This document shows, piece after piece, positions 35,324 to 53,459 of a stretch of DNA of 64,000 nucleotides. A program made the translations under genes and the position numbers. The stretch is from Bretschneidera sinensis (taxonomy: Eukaryota > Streptophyta > Magnoliopsida > Brassicales > Akaniaceae), in assembly GCA_023935145.1 (NCBI GenBank), contig CM043700.1:22643501-22707500 (forward strand). The letters run 5' to 3'. Under the pieces are notes generated by a model that searched no databases, had not been told where the DNA came from, and saw only the letters and a list, made by a program, of their open reading frames with translations. Position 1 is the stretch's first letter. Each line of letters opens with the position of its first letter.

Positions 35324-35463
35324 GAGGCCGAGCATGCTGTTGGGGCTTCCTTGTTTGTCATTCTGGTACTGTTTCTGGGTGGCATCATGACAGATGAGTT
35401 CTTTTGTACTTTTTCGCTTGCACTGTAGTGAGAGATTGTGGTTTCCCACAGACGGGGTCAATC

Positions 35464-36097
35464 TGTTGATGCCAAAAAACGGTTGGTGCTGACGTAGCCC
35501 AGATGTTACGTGGCCTGGGTGCTGGTGTGGCCTGGGCCCTGCATAAGTAACATGGATGAACTAAAGGCCCTCGGAAGGAGGGGAGGGGAAGACCTCCGAG
35601 GGCACTCCGAAGCTTAAGTTAGCAAGGGCTTTTAAGGAGAAGCCGATGGCTTAAACAGTTGGAGTGCAAGTGCAGATGTGTATAAATGAATCGGTGAAGT
35701 CCATACCTTGGCCCATTTATAGTCGTCTGCCGGTGGGGTGGGTATGATTACAAGCTCAGGAGAGGGGGCGCTGTAGGGTGGCTGCAGGTCGTAGGGCGGT
35801 TGTAGGGCTGCAGACATAGGCGGCCGTAGGGCTGCTGGAGTGGCTACGGACGTAGGCAGTCGTAGAGTGGCGTGGAGCGACGGCGGGGTGGTGTGCGCAG
35901 AGGGGGCCTAGGTGTAGGATTATTGGGCCATTCTCCATTGGGCCGGAGTGTTCATTGGGTCGGAGCATTCTGCGGGGCCTGGAGCTTATTTGGGTTGGAG
36001 TATTCTGTTGGGCCTGTAACTCGGGCCAGTGTCCATTGGGTCGGGGAGTTTGCTGGTCGTGGAGTTTACTTGGGGTGAAGTATTTTGGGCCATATCA
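35464..36097 (-). repeat. 5' LTR of the Tat element (634 bp)
   Basis: Direct-repeat partner of 17490-18245, shorter and clearly diverged, which suggests an old insertion. Its inner edge abuts the degenerate primer-binding region at about 35443-35463. Confidence 0.85.
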
Positions 36098-37719
36098 TTG
36101 ATCAATTGCATGTTGGGATGTGATAATTTGATATTCAATTGCCTTAAAAGTTATGTTGCATCATTTTTGTCACAAAATTGTCTTTGATTAACAACTTTAT
36201 TTCACAAAATTTATTCAAAGCTAAAAAGTATTTTTTGGAATATAAATTTATTTTATAAAATGAGCAAATAAATTATGCTATGATATTGAAATTTAAATAA
36301 ATAAAATACTTTTAAAATAGTTCATAAAGTGTGAGTTATTTATTTCTTAAGCTTTTTTCAATTTAAAATATAATTTGTAATGCAAGGGTCATTTGATATT
36401 TGAAAGCATATTTCAACTCTATTTTAACTTTAATTTTACGAATCAAAGATTAGAATCAGATTCAAATTATCATTTCAATATAACCAACCGATGAATAAAA
36501 TAAAATATTTATTTTATGCAAATGAAATCGCAGTTCAAGAGCACATAGCCAAGCACGTATGACCAATAACACATCACCATCATCCATTATCTTGTTGTCA
36601 CAAAATAATATCTCCTTGAGCACATATGAACAATACAAATTGAATCAAGAATACACCAACGCTTGAGCCATTGGTTGAGAGCTAAAGATTGCAATTTATA
36701 TATTTTTTTGTATTTGTTTTTAGTTTTGAGTTTAAATTTAAAATTTATTAATTTTACTTTTTATATGTACTAAATATATATTTTCTAGCACACACTAATT
36801 ACTTGAACATAATTAATATTATTTTATTTTCAATAATTCAATATATTATATGTCATATAATAGTTCTCTTGTAAAAGCCATAGATCAAACATGTCCATTT
36901 TCTTCCTCTCCTCATATCACGAATGCTTGTTTGTTAAATAAATTCTTAAAAATTAAAATAAAAAATATAATACAACTTTTACAATTTGATAAAACGAAAA
37001 TAATCAACCCAACATTTTTCTTGCAAAATAGTTCAATATCTAAAATATGATAGACTTTTCTCGTTCAAAACAAGAAAGAGCTCCACTTACATTTGAGAAG
37101 AAAATTGAATTTGAAAAACCTGGTGCGCAAATAATAACATTGTTTGATAAAAATATGATAAATATAAAACAAATCTTTAAGTATAAGAAACGTAATTACA
37201 TTCACAAGCCAAAAACATAGTACTTCAAATAGATTTAAACTCCTATAAAATTGGAAGAAAAGAATGTGTAGGACTACCCCGTTGTGTAAACCAGCCATTA
37301 TAACAAACAAAAAAAATATGATCCAAAGATTTGATTCTGAATCTACTCAAAGATCAAATTCCATTGTCAAACTAGAAAGAAATAATCATTCATTCAAGCT
37401 TTTGTGCAACATGGCTATTCCTCATGTTAAATCTTTCCACTGTAAGTATTTTTTTTATAAATACAGTTTGAGGTATTACAACTGCACTGTAATAAAATGA
37501 TCTCACTAAATGATCACTACAATCAAAGTGAAGGACACAAAGTACACTAATCAATTTCATTCTATAAGCACCATTTTCAAGTTACATCATATAAAAATCT
37601 GTACATATTCATAAATAAGTGGAGAAAAAACAAAAGTAAATGTCCAATGTGCCAATTTTACACCATGATCATGCTACAGCATCAGCCTGTCTTTTAGTAA
37701 TGATGCATACAAGCCATCT
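36098..37719. other. AT-rich intergenic DNA without a recognisable gene
   Basis: Only short spurious frames occur and no repeat family is recognised. The part near 37560-37720 may be the 3' flank of the ACR-like pseudogene. Confidence 0.5.
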
Positions 37720-38424
37720 TTAAGCAGAAGCTCTCTGTGACTGCACGTTTGTGTGTTTGAGCATAAGTTTCTTCAGATCTACTTGTTGAATTTGTTCAAC
37801 CACATCATTTTTAGATAGCTTATTCCCATGTTTGATATGTAACATGAAAGACCACAGAAAGAAAAAAAGAGAGGATTAAAAACAGTATAATTAAAGAAAC
37901 CATTAAAGATAAGGCTAATAAAAAACTAACCATCCATGAACCATTCCCCATCAGAGGAAATGTAAGCTCGTCTAATCATCATATCCAAATCAGTCAATAC
38001 CTGAACTACCTATAACAAACTCCTTCTCTTATTTGCACTATCAATCTGCATGGCTTCCACATATCAATTTTACAGGGTAATGTTCAACAATTACTTGAAA
38101 ATAACCCAAAATCTTAAATAATTCAATCAATTTACCTTGATAAGAGTGGCTTTCCTGCTTGAAGTATTATCAACAGTAACCCTGCAAATCCCACATAAAA
38201 AGAAAGATAATCACAAACCCATTTAGCCAAAACATTTAAGCTCACCTATTTCCTCTCAAGAAATGGAAATTTTAAGAAAGAAACAAGAACCCACTTTAAT
38301 TAAAAATAAATAAAACAAGAAAAAGCCACAACTAAAACTAACCAAGAACAAAAAATTAACGCAAATTGAATTTCTTAAGAGGATTCATTCGAATCACCGA
38401 CTTCTCAAACTCACCAGCCACGTC
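37720..38424 (-). pseudogene. Truncated ACR (ACT-domain repeat) protein pseudogene
   Basis: Leftwards, short exon-like pieces match the start of plant ACR proteins, which carry four ACT domains and are thought to sense amino acids. A piece with EFEKSVIRMNP (38424-38374) precedes VTVDNTSSRKATLIK (38181-38136, good splice sites), then VVQVLTDLDMMI and AYISSDGEWFMD (38009-37931, good splice sites), then VFHVT and GNKLSKNDVVEQIQQ (about 37850-37800). Two lesions are visible: the acceptor before the VFHVT piece reads GG instead of AG, and one extra base shifts the frame just after VFHVT. The frame then ends at 37720 in unrelated residues, so at least three ACT domains are missing. Phase agreement of the two intact introns shows it is a genomic fragment, not a retrocopy. 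Confidence 0.7.
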
Positions 38425-41400
38425 TACCTAATCAACAACCAATTAAAAGCAGCAAAACGCCTCTACCTGGGCTCAGAAGAACTCAACCAAACAGAAGAAT
38501 TTATAGGCCCCTAACCCACAAAACAACAAGTACAGTCCTATGAATTCATCTTCTCTCATTGAGGTGAGAAAAACTCAACCAAATAAGAAGAATTTATAGA
38601 CCCATAAATTATTTTAGATCCCAGCTTCTCTCGAGATGCCAACATCAAAATCATCAACTTGCTCCCAACTTTGAACTTTCATCAATAAATTCCAGTCTTT
38701 TTTTAAAAAAAAATAAACAAATAAAAAAGAATATGTAATGTTAGAGAAAATAAAAGTCAATTGTCAGTTGTTCATATACAGTAAAAAACTTTAATTTACA
38801 AAGCGCTGGCTTGATCTATTAGTATAGGTAAATCATAAATGGACAGGCCGGTTTATAGTGTACATACATGAAAATCTTCAAGCATTACATGCTTACAATA
38901 ATCAACAAAGTTGCATACCCATAAATTTGTATTGTCTGCAAAACGCAACCATAACCCATTTCTCAATAACCAAACAAGAGCAAGGCTAAAATCATAACAT
39001 CCATTCATCATGAGAAACGACACAAATTAAATTAACGGAGAGAAAACGAAAAAAAAAATTGAATTACCTACTATGGGTATTTACGTAGTAGATTCTCTCA
39101 AACCCTCAACTAATCTGTCATGAAATTATTTTTGTTCACGGTCAGCTTCTGAGTTTCGGTTGTACGGGTGCTGGAGAGATCCTGTTGCAGAGAGAGGGAA
39201 AGGAAATAGAGTGAGAGAGGGGAAGAAGGAGTGGCAGAAAGGAGGAAGAAAGAGCTGCGCAGAGAGAGGGAAGAAGGAGAGGAAGTCACGATCCGTGAGA
39301 AAAAAAAGAATGAAAGCACAGAGGAGAGTGTGAACAGAATACCGGTTGTTTTTTTAAAATTATTTTTAAAAATATCAATCAGGGGTTTTTATTTTACAGT
39401 TTTTGAAAATAGTTTTTTTGTAAAATAATTTTAAAAACTAGGTTTGAAAAGAGTTTTTAAATATGTTTTTGAGTTTTTTAAAATAAAAAATAGTTTTTAA
39501 AAAAGGTTTCAAACATGTTGATATTCAAAGAGTTTTAATTTTCAAAACAATTTTTAAAATAAAATTATCTAAATTTTTTATTTTTGAAAACAGTTTTTGT
39601 GTTATATTTATCCAAACATGTTTTTTTTTTTAAAATATAAAAAAATATTTTCGATTTTTATTTTTCAAAAACTAAAAATAAAAAATTATTATCCAAACAT
39701 AACTCATCGTCATTTTTAGTCACGTGGACTTTTTATTGCTTTCTTGTTCTCATCACATTTGAGTTTTGGACATTAATGTTGTGATGTCACCCAATTGCAA
39801 TAACATACCATACTTTTTAAATTTTAATTTTGATAATTGAGGATTGATAATTCAAACTTAAGGGTTCTTTTGAGGGGAAATGTGATTACCGAGTGGCTTA
39901 TGCCAAGCCACATGCCCTCTTAAAATTTAAGGTTGAGTTTATAGTCTTTTAGGTTTCTTTTTCTTCCCCAAGCTATCTACCTTTCCTTGCTCTTTACAAT
40001 CAATCACCATCTTTTGTAGTTAGCGGTGGACTCCAACCGAGTCAAATACTAAGTGCTCAAACTCTATTCAACTCAAAATAAAGAGCCTTGAGCCGACCTC
40101 CCAGGATATATATATAGAGCTCGAGCTCCAATACTAATACTCTGGCTAAGGCAACATCTTCCCAAGTTATATTTAACATATGTACTTGATGTTCCTTTGG
40201 ACTTTGCTCTTTCAACTTTCATGGTTGGCTGTGAGAAACCAAATTCCGCAGGATGATGCACTAATAATTTTTGCTTGAATGATTGGCCTTTTTTAAAAAA
40301 GAAAAGAGAGAGTTTACTAGAGACCCAAAAGAAGTATGCATGACATTTATTTCCACTTACGTGGGTGAAAAAAAAGAATACTTCAGTGATCTATCTAATG
40401 CAAATTCCCCTATCCAAGATGAGTAAATATAATTTTTCAATATAACATTTCAATTAGTTTTGAAATTTATTGAACCTTGACAGGTTGGTGAGAAGAAAAG
40501 GACAAATATAGAAAGAATATCTTAAGCGTGAACACTACCTTGAAAAGAATAAAAAGACAATTTCAACCCCATTAATTTATGAAATGATTTATGTCTCTTA
40601 TAAAAAAAAACTAGTTTAAGGTTTATGAAAATAACAAAAAACTGAAAAATAGTTATCATGATATTGAATTGTATCATAAAAACTGTTTTAATTATTGTTT
40701 TATCAAATACGAAAGAGCCTGACCAAAAACTATTTCAAAAACTGTCATGTAAAGAATAAACCAAAACTAGACAAAACGGTACAAATAAATTTCTCAGAAC
40801 TATATATGGCCAAGATTCATCACATTTGCGATGATACTTTTACCGTATTTGAAAAATGGGCCATGAATCTCAAAAGTTCGAGACAAACATATAGCTGGAG
40901 GTAACACAAAAAGTAAAATAAGTACCAAAAGTTTTACATCACAAATTCACAATAAAAGATATAACACCAGTAAGCTGTGTATTTATCTTCTGAGTAACTT
41001 TTATTTTAATTTGACCTAAAGAACCCACAAACATAAAGCATAATAATGAAAGAACATCATTGAGACGGCACGGCCGTAGCACCTGTACAAAGAACCATGG
41101 AAAAACAGTCATCAAAACTGTTGTTAGAAAGAGAAAAAAGGATATACCAAGATAGGACTCCCGGTTTTCTAAGATCTGATCTCCTAACATTTAATCCAAT
41201 TTATATTTGTATTTCTCTTCTCTTTAGAAAAACGTTTCTTGACCGTTAAAAACTGTTATCCTAACTGCACATGAATTTGTAAGTCTAATTGAGGGATATT
41301 ATGCAAGTCTTTTAACAACAATGAGTCCTCCAAGGGGATCAGATGAAGAGATCCTATAGTCTCCTCAGAAAATAAAAAGAAGTTCCATCATCTCATGAAA

Positions 41401-41495
41401 GGGACTATATTTGTTAGTTACCGAACTGCCCTAGGATAAATATTATCTCATTGGCAGATTTTTCAAGGAATAAAAACCATCCAAGGAAAGAATTA
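38425..41495. other. Intergenic DNA: purine-rich stretch and AT-rich repeats
   Basis: A GA-rich block (about 39180-39330, pyrimidine-rich on the minus strand) followed leftwards by a GTAATTC donor-like site near 39068 could be an old 5' leader of the ACR-like pseudogene. About 39340-39710 is a run of T/A-rich words with recurrent TATCCAAACATG motifs, probably a decayed transposon. Nothing else is recognised. The part next to 41496 should contain the CIPK23 3' untranslated region. Confidence 0.4.
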
Positions 41496-46831
<5,336 letters not shown>

Positions 46832-49800
46832 TTCCTCCTTTTTGTTTGTCCACAATTCCGTTCACTTTCTCTCGCTAGGGAAAAAAATATTTTCTCCTTC
46901 TAGAAAAAATCGTCTCCTCCTCCGTGTAGCTCTTTGATTTTCACTTCTTGGTCAAGATCTCTTCTTCTTGCATGGTTGCCACACCTGAGACTTAGCCACC
47001 CTCATCTTTCTTTTTTTTTTCCTTAATTGAGAATAAAACAAGGTAAACTGAACTGAGTATATAAACCCTAAATCCTCCTTTCGATCTACTGAGGAGATCA
47101 AAATCAATATTTAAAACTTGGAAACCAAATCTAAATCCCGATAATTAAGGAGAATTTAATCACGGGGGAGAACGGAGTGACGCTGACCGCTGGATCAGAG
47201 ATGAACCCCATGAAATCGGATAAATCAACGGGTAGGAAATTGTTGTGAGAAAAGGAACGTGGAGATATAAGGGAAATTGGTCGATTTGTTGGCAGATTTA
47301 CGTGGAAAAGTAGTCAAATAGGGAGATCAACTGTGAATCGTCTTTCTTCTTTTTTTTCCTTGGAGAGGAAATAATTTGCACGAATCCTGAGGGAAAATAA
47401 ATAGAGGATCGAATCAGGGACGTAGATCACTAAATATTTACGGAGATTTAATTTTGGTATTAAATGAGCTAAATCTTAGGCGTTATGATTGGAGTTGGAT
47501 GTTTTTTATAATGTTTTTGTGTTCGTACTTATACGAGGAAGGTTTTACCTGTTTTTTGTTGCCCTTTTATACAATTGAAGAAAATAAAACAAGAAGGTCG
47601 GAATCGAGTCCTTGCTGGCGCCATTTTTTGCTTTTAGTTGTTTAACCCAACAGTGACATTTTTGTTTCCGTTTTGTAAAATTACTTTTTTATATATATAT
47701 TTTCCTTGAATATTTTATTTTATCTTTTGTTTTTATTCTTTGTCAAAGATTTTTTAAAATCTCAATTTTCATCTTCGTTTATGTTTTATTTCTGTTTTTA
47801 AAACCCAAATCAATCAAGAAAAAAAAAACTCATTATATTTTTTGGTACCTAATATAAACAAAAAAATTGTGCAGTCATAACGGAGCAAATAAGCAATAAA
47901 ATTATATTTTTACTGGCTATTTATATTGCTAATGGGTAATTAAGTAACAATCAAATTTATCTAAAATATTTATATAAAACATAAAACCTAATGTAATAAG
48001 AGATGAGATTTTGTAGGGCGAAGACCACCTCTTTCGTTCTAGTCCCATTCATACCGAAATTTTTTAAAAATCTTCGTCCTAGTCCTTAGGGATAAAATCT
48101 CTTTCATACCCGTCCCTGACGGGTCGAAAATTTCCGAAATTTCACTTAAATCAAATACTTTTTCCATCCCTAATCATAAAGCAAAAACTTGACATTTTTT
48201 GTCTAGAAATTCATTGGTAATTGTTTTAAAATTCATTTGTAATATTGAATAACTCTATTGATAACACAGATTAAAAAATTATTTTACGCTTATGCAATGT
48301 TATTTCATTGGTTGGGAAACTGAGATGTCAACTTGTATGTACCGTTGTTTCTTTATCTTTTCTCAAGATAAATATTGATAATTTTATAAATTTTGCTTTT
48401 TAAAAAAACATATATATTGTCATAAGACATTTTACATTTTGTCTCATATTTCATATCTCTTTTATATTTTAAATTCGATCAATTTACACATTGCATTATA
48501 AGAAAGTATCCAATAAGTCTTTCTGATTAAAATTTTGGTCAAATTAAAATCAATGCACAAATGATGTCCACGAGTATGCTTCATTTGAATGCAAAAAGTT
48601 AACTCTATGTTATTTTATTTTTTCCTGCAGATATCCTCTCTTTTGTTTTATCCATGCTCAAAACCATAACTCTTCAATTTGCAATTCGTAAAAACAGCCT
48701 TGAGAAAATATTGTCAACCTTATCTTTTCGTATTAAAATAAAATATATGTGCAGGTTGCATGTGTGCATTGATCTTAATTTGATCAAAATAATTTATTTA
48801 ATACTTCGCTATAATATAAAAATAAATCAATCAAATTTAAAGTATAAATGTGACGTTAAAATATATGAGAAAATAAATAATTGTTTCATGGCAGTAACTC
48901 TTAAAAAAAATGATGGTACATATATAATTAGTGAGATGGATGGCTGAAGATGCAAAGAGGACATTGTGCATAGAAATGTATACTCTTTGACTTCATTGAA
49001 CATTTTAGCTGTGGAGGATTTTTTAGTTGGTTCAGGTTTAAACTATTATGTTTAGGTCAGCTGAAAATTTTATTACTAATCTTTAAAAAAATTACTGGTA
49101 ATATTAATTTTTGAATCTCACACTTTTATTCGCGTTATCGATAAAGCTCATCAAAATTATCAATGAAAAAGTGCGATGTCGTCGTGACAAATCCCATTAG
49201 CTTGCTTTAATCCAAATCCCATTTAGGGCATACAATTCCATACACATATTTATTTCAAATTTCAATGAATCTTTCAACAAAATATTATTTCTTGATTTTG
49301 AAAAAATATAGACAATATTTCTGGTTCTCAATAAAATTTGAAATTGTTTTTCATGGTGTATCACGTTTTCTATTGAATGTTTACAAAAATCATGTGAAAA
49401 CTTTGCATTTTAATATTTAAGAAAATTTCATTTAACAAACTATAATTGAAATGAACTGCAATCATTAAAACATTGATGATATTTGATGTCAAATTAATAA
49501 TTTAATGATTTAAATGATAAACGTTCATAGCTTGATAATAACTATCAATGTGATTATTTATTATAAAATGTAAAATATCACTAGTTTATGATTTTTAAAA
49601 CAATTTATGATAAAACAACGATTGAGTTATAAACCAATTAGTGTTTGGTATAATAGAAATGAAAATATTTTTTTTAAAAAAATTCAAAATTTCAAAACTA
49701 ATAATCATCTCACAAACCAATTCATAAATTGTTTTAGTGATGTTTACCTTCAATTTTGTTTATAAAAAATATAAGCTGTTTTATAAAGTCAAATAAGCAA

Positions 49801-50612
49801 ATTAATTAATGAGTTTGTTTTATTGTTTAAAGAAAAAGAAAGAACATGCTTGAGGAAAATTTGAAGAAACTAATAGGATGAACATTTAAACCTCTATGAC
49901 TTCCGATTTGTAAAATGCGATTATTTAGAGTATGATTCCATTTCTTTTTTTTTATTTTTTTTTCCGTTTTCTTATGCTTTTCATTTAAGAACTAATAAAC
50001 ACGTGCACCAAATACCAATATATATACTAAAAAAGTCATTTGAGATAGGTTTTCAAAATTACAAACTAAGTTTTTATATGTTTGAGCTCGATTTATTGAA
50101 TAAAATAGAATTAATTCTAAACTATAATTTGAGTTGTAATTCGTTTATAATGAGCCGAACTTGAACGATTAGTTTTTTGCCAATTTTAATTATTCCATCA
50201 AATTATAATTTTTTGCTTAATCAGAGATAAGTTTTTTTTATTTTTGGATAGGACTTTTATTTTTGATAGGATTTGACCAGAGGTAAGTTGAAAAGTAATA
50301 ACACTTTTTTATTATTATAATATAACACATTTCTATTAGTTGAATTAGACTGAATTAGAATATGCATTAAACTATATCTTTTTAATAGTTACATTATTGA
50401 ACTCATTGCATGATCAGTTATGCCACGGGGTTGATGTTACTCTACACGTGAGAAGTTACGTACTCCACAATCAAAATGAAATTGTTTTTTTTTTAATTAA
50501 AAAATGAGGGACTCATTATTTCTAAATCAACATGTAACTTTCTCAACCAATCCAACTTGCATCATGGTAACCGTCATCTCAAGGGAAAATTTTTTACTGC
50601 ACGATATGTAAA
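46832..50612. other. CIPK23 5' region and AT-rich intergenic DNA
   Basis: The first few hundred bases should hold the CIPK23 leader and promoter (minus strand). They are T- and C-rich next to the ATG, but I cannot set a start site. From about 47.6 kb the DNA is very AT-rich with no supportable gene; a 97-codon plus-strand frame at 48654-48947 has no recognisable features. Confidence 0.45.
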
Positions 50613-50754
50613 TAAAATTTTTTGTATTAATTGAAAATTTGATTAATAATTTTTAAAAATTTTATTAATAATATTATTTAAGTATATATAAATGTTATTA
50701 ATGAAATTGTTAAAAATTATCACTCAAGTTTTCAACCAATGTAAAATTCTTGAT
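50613..50754. repeat. Foldback (inverted-repeat) element 1
   Basis: The left arm (TATTAATTGAAAATTTGATT...) is matched by the reverse complement of the right arm (ending ...CAACCAATGTAAAATTCTTG) over roughly 60 bp each, giving a long imperfect hairpin. MITE-like; no target duplication assigned. Confidence 0.6.
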
Positions 50755-50869
50755 TTTCATCCAATGAAATTAAAAATTCATTCATCTCAAATCCAAGGAA
50801 AAAAATAATAATTTGTATATGAATGATCAAAAGTAGATAAATATTATATTTGATTCCAGTTCAAAATCA

Positions 50870-51045
50870 AAAGTAAGTTGAAGATTATATTTTTTTAAAA
50901 ATTATCAAAAATTTAATTAAATTGAATAAATCTTATCAAATTTAATTAAATATAAATTAATAAGTGATTTGATTTGATTTATTAAAATTTTTGATAAATT
51001 TAAAAAATAATTTTTAATTTAAAATTAACTTTAAAGTGATCCAAA
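50870..51045. repeat. Foldback (inverted-repeat) element 2
   Basis: TTTTTTAAAAATTATCAAAAATTTAA on the left is complementary to TTAAAATTTTTGATAAATTTAAAAAATAA on the right, arms about 45 bp. Its extreme AT content means that part of the match could be by chance. Confidence 0.45.
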
Positions 51046-51229
51046 CACTACTAAAGTACGTTTCTATGATTAAGATTATATTATTCGCAGGTCTACCAAA
51101 TAGTGACACTTGAGAAGACAAAAATTGTAGAATTTAATTGTTTTTTTAGGGTATTTTCAAAAATGATAAACCGTATGGTCCCACATTATGTAGTTTAATG
51201 ATCAAAACTTGGGGTGGGTTTTTTTAAGA

Positions 51230-51628
51230 GTTTATTGCAGCACATATCTTTGAATTATAAACTTATAATATTTAAAATTTTAAACTATTAATTTTGTGTA
51301 TAAAGTCTTTAAATTATGAATTAATAACAATCAATTTTTTAAATCCATTTTTCGATAAAAAACTTAACGAAAACACAACAAATGATAATTCATTCATTTG
51401 ATTATAACTATATAGTAAGTATTTGTTCTAAAAATTAGAACTACGCAAATCATTGAACCAAAAGATTATCTTTTAATTTCCTCACTTAGTTAAGTTTTTT
51501 ATAAGAAAAATGGATTTAAGGAATTGATTATTACTAATTCATAGTTCAAAAATTACATGCGTCAAATTAATAATTCGAGGAGTTAATGTTATGAATTCAT
51601 AATTCAAGAATCTTACCATGCAATAAAC
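51230..51628. repeat. Foldback MITE-like element with arms of about 140 bp
   Basis: The left end GTTTATTGCA and right end TGCAATAAAC are complementary. Complementarity continues with small gaps through AATCAATTTTTTAAATCCATTTTTC...AAAAAACTTAAC on the left and its counterpart around 51491-51530. The non-complementary centre is about 100 bp. No protein is encoded and no clear target duplication is seen. Confidence 0.8.
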
Positions 51629-52864
51629 CCATTTTATTAAGAAAAAATAAATTGAAGTTCCTATTGTAAGAGGATAGCTAAAATATTTGTCAAGGATTAA
51701 CATAAGATCGTTCAAGTATGTGAACTAACTTGATTAATGAGCTTTTCTGTTTTTACTGAAATGATGCCAACTGGTGTCAAAATGTGATATTATTTTCGCA
51801 AAGAAATGCAACTGTTAAATTAAGTTTGCAACGAAAATTTGATTGATCGACACTATGTTAATTAATATTAGATAATTGATTGAAGATAACTTAATTATCA
51901 AAAAACATCACGTGAATGTTATTGTTTCCCCATAGTCTTTCTTTACACGTGTGGAAGATCTACCGTAATCCCCCAATAAAACCAAATTCCTAAATTGCTA
52001 AATCCATACGTGAAGCAAAGAGAAGAGGTATCAGACATCATTTTCGCATTTAATCCTTAATTTTGTTTTTGTTGAATGTTTTCTCTTCGTTCATTCATGG
52101 AGTCAAGAGAAGGGACACCATATGCTACTTCATCCATGCGTTTCTCTTTTTATTCTACCAAGTCTTCATGGACTATCCCCATGTTGAGCAGATATCAAAT
52201 TTACTGAATAAGAAAACATATCAAATAAGTAACAGATGATTTTGGGGCTCTATGGTGGTGTTTTGAGAATCAAGATTTTTGTTTTCTCTTTATTTTCTCT
52301 TCTTCTTGGGTTTCTCTCGAATTAAGCTCTTTATAACCCATCTAATCTTTTTGTTTTTTTGCCAATTAACCACTTAATATCAGTTGATTTACGTTGTAGG
52401 AAACAAGGTTGAGATTCGGTGAAATGGGTTGGTGGGTTTAGCACTAGAACGTCACAATCAAAATAATAGGGAAGAGAGAACAATTCCATGGTTTAAAAAA
52501 AATCGTGAAGATAATTGTTATGTTTTGATACCTCTAGCTACTAATGGCTAACGCTTAAGGATTATTTTTTTCCTTCTAATTTTTAATTGTATCCGAGCTT
52601 AATTTATGTTTATGTCTGTAAAATAAAAAAAAATCAAAGTTAATATTTAAACAAGATTAAAAATTTTAAGTTTTTAAATTAACCCATAAAGTATATCAAT
52701 TACACACAACATTAATGACATATATAATTATATAATAGTGTAATATATGTATGTTAATTTATATCATAATCATTATATGCAAACGGGCTAAAAAAGTTGA
52801 AAAAGGATAGAAAAGAGATAAGAAGAGAAGTAAAGAAAAAGAAAAGGAAAAGAAGTAAAGAATA
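51629..52864. other. AT-rich intergenic DNA
   Basis: No gene, known repeat or RNA is recognised in this interval. Confidence 0.5.
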
Positions 52865-53459
52865 TATTTATTTTGAGGTAAATATCAATTTTAGTTGTTA
52901 AGGTTTGGATTTAATCATAATTATCTTTTTAAAGTTTCAAATTAAATAATTGGATCCCTAACTTGTCAAAATCAAAATAATTGAGTCTCAAAAGCATGAC
53001 ACCATGAAAAACATTAACGAAACACATGTGAAATATCAAATCTATCCTGACTCCTCCAAATCTCTCTCTCCAAGTCGAAATTCAACAAAAACTATGTGAC
53101 ATGAGAGGAGCACGTTTATGGATTTGGCGTCTTCAAGGCTAACCTGTGTCGAGCTAAGCGCCACCAGATGTTGGACTCCACCGTAGTCCACAGCATTACC
53201 AAGTTCTCGGATCTGACATCATCAGAGTGCCAACGTCAGTACCTCAGTTTGAAGCGACTTCGACTCCCAATCAACACCAGAAATGCCCCTATCATCCTTA
53301 CAAACAACAAAGGCCAAACTAGATGGAAAGCTCATATGCAGTTCTCCAAGAAACCAAACCCAGCTAAAACCCAATACCCCTAAAAAAAGAAACAAAAAAG
53401 GGAGAGGAAGAAACCAAAGAGAAAATTTTAATGGGTTTGATTTGAGAATTCATTCCCAC

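Larger units (their letters stand above)
17490..36097 (-). mobile_element. Tat-clade Ty3/gypsy LTR retrotransposon (old, interrupted by a nested element)
   Basis: Related direct repeats begin TGTTGATGCCAAAAAA and end GGGCCATATCA at 17490-18245 and 35464-36097. Gag and pol lie on the minus strand, so the right copy is the 5' LTR. Next to it is a degenerate primer-binding region (GATTGACCCCGTCTGTGGGA on the minus strand), and a purine tract adjoins the left LTR (about 18246-18262). The pol order is protease, reverse transcriptase, RNase H, a second archaeal-type RNase H, integrase, which is the signature of Tat elements. All reading frames are broken. A 7.3-kb Athila-type element sits inside gag. 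The flanking 5-mers (TGATA, TTGAT) do not match cleanly. Without the nested element this copy would be about 11.3 kb. Confidence 0.88.

Noticed and set aside
39110..39319. 70-codon Ser/Leu/Phe-rich minus-strand frame.
   Set aside because: It is the translation of a pyrimidine-rich leader-like stretch.
40073..40261. 62-codon minus-strand frame.
   Set aside because: No recognisable motif and no splice partners.
48654..48947. 97-codon plus-strand frame in the AT-rich desert.
   Set aside because: Lys/Ile/Asn-rich composition reflects base bias; no motif.
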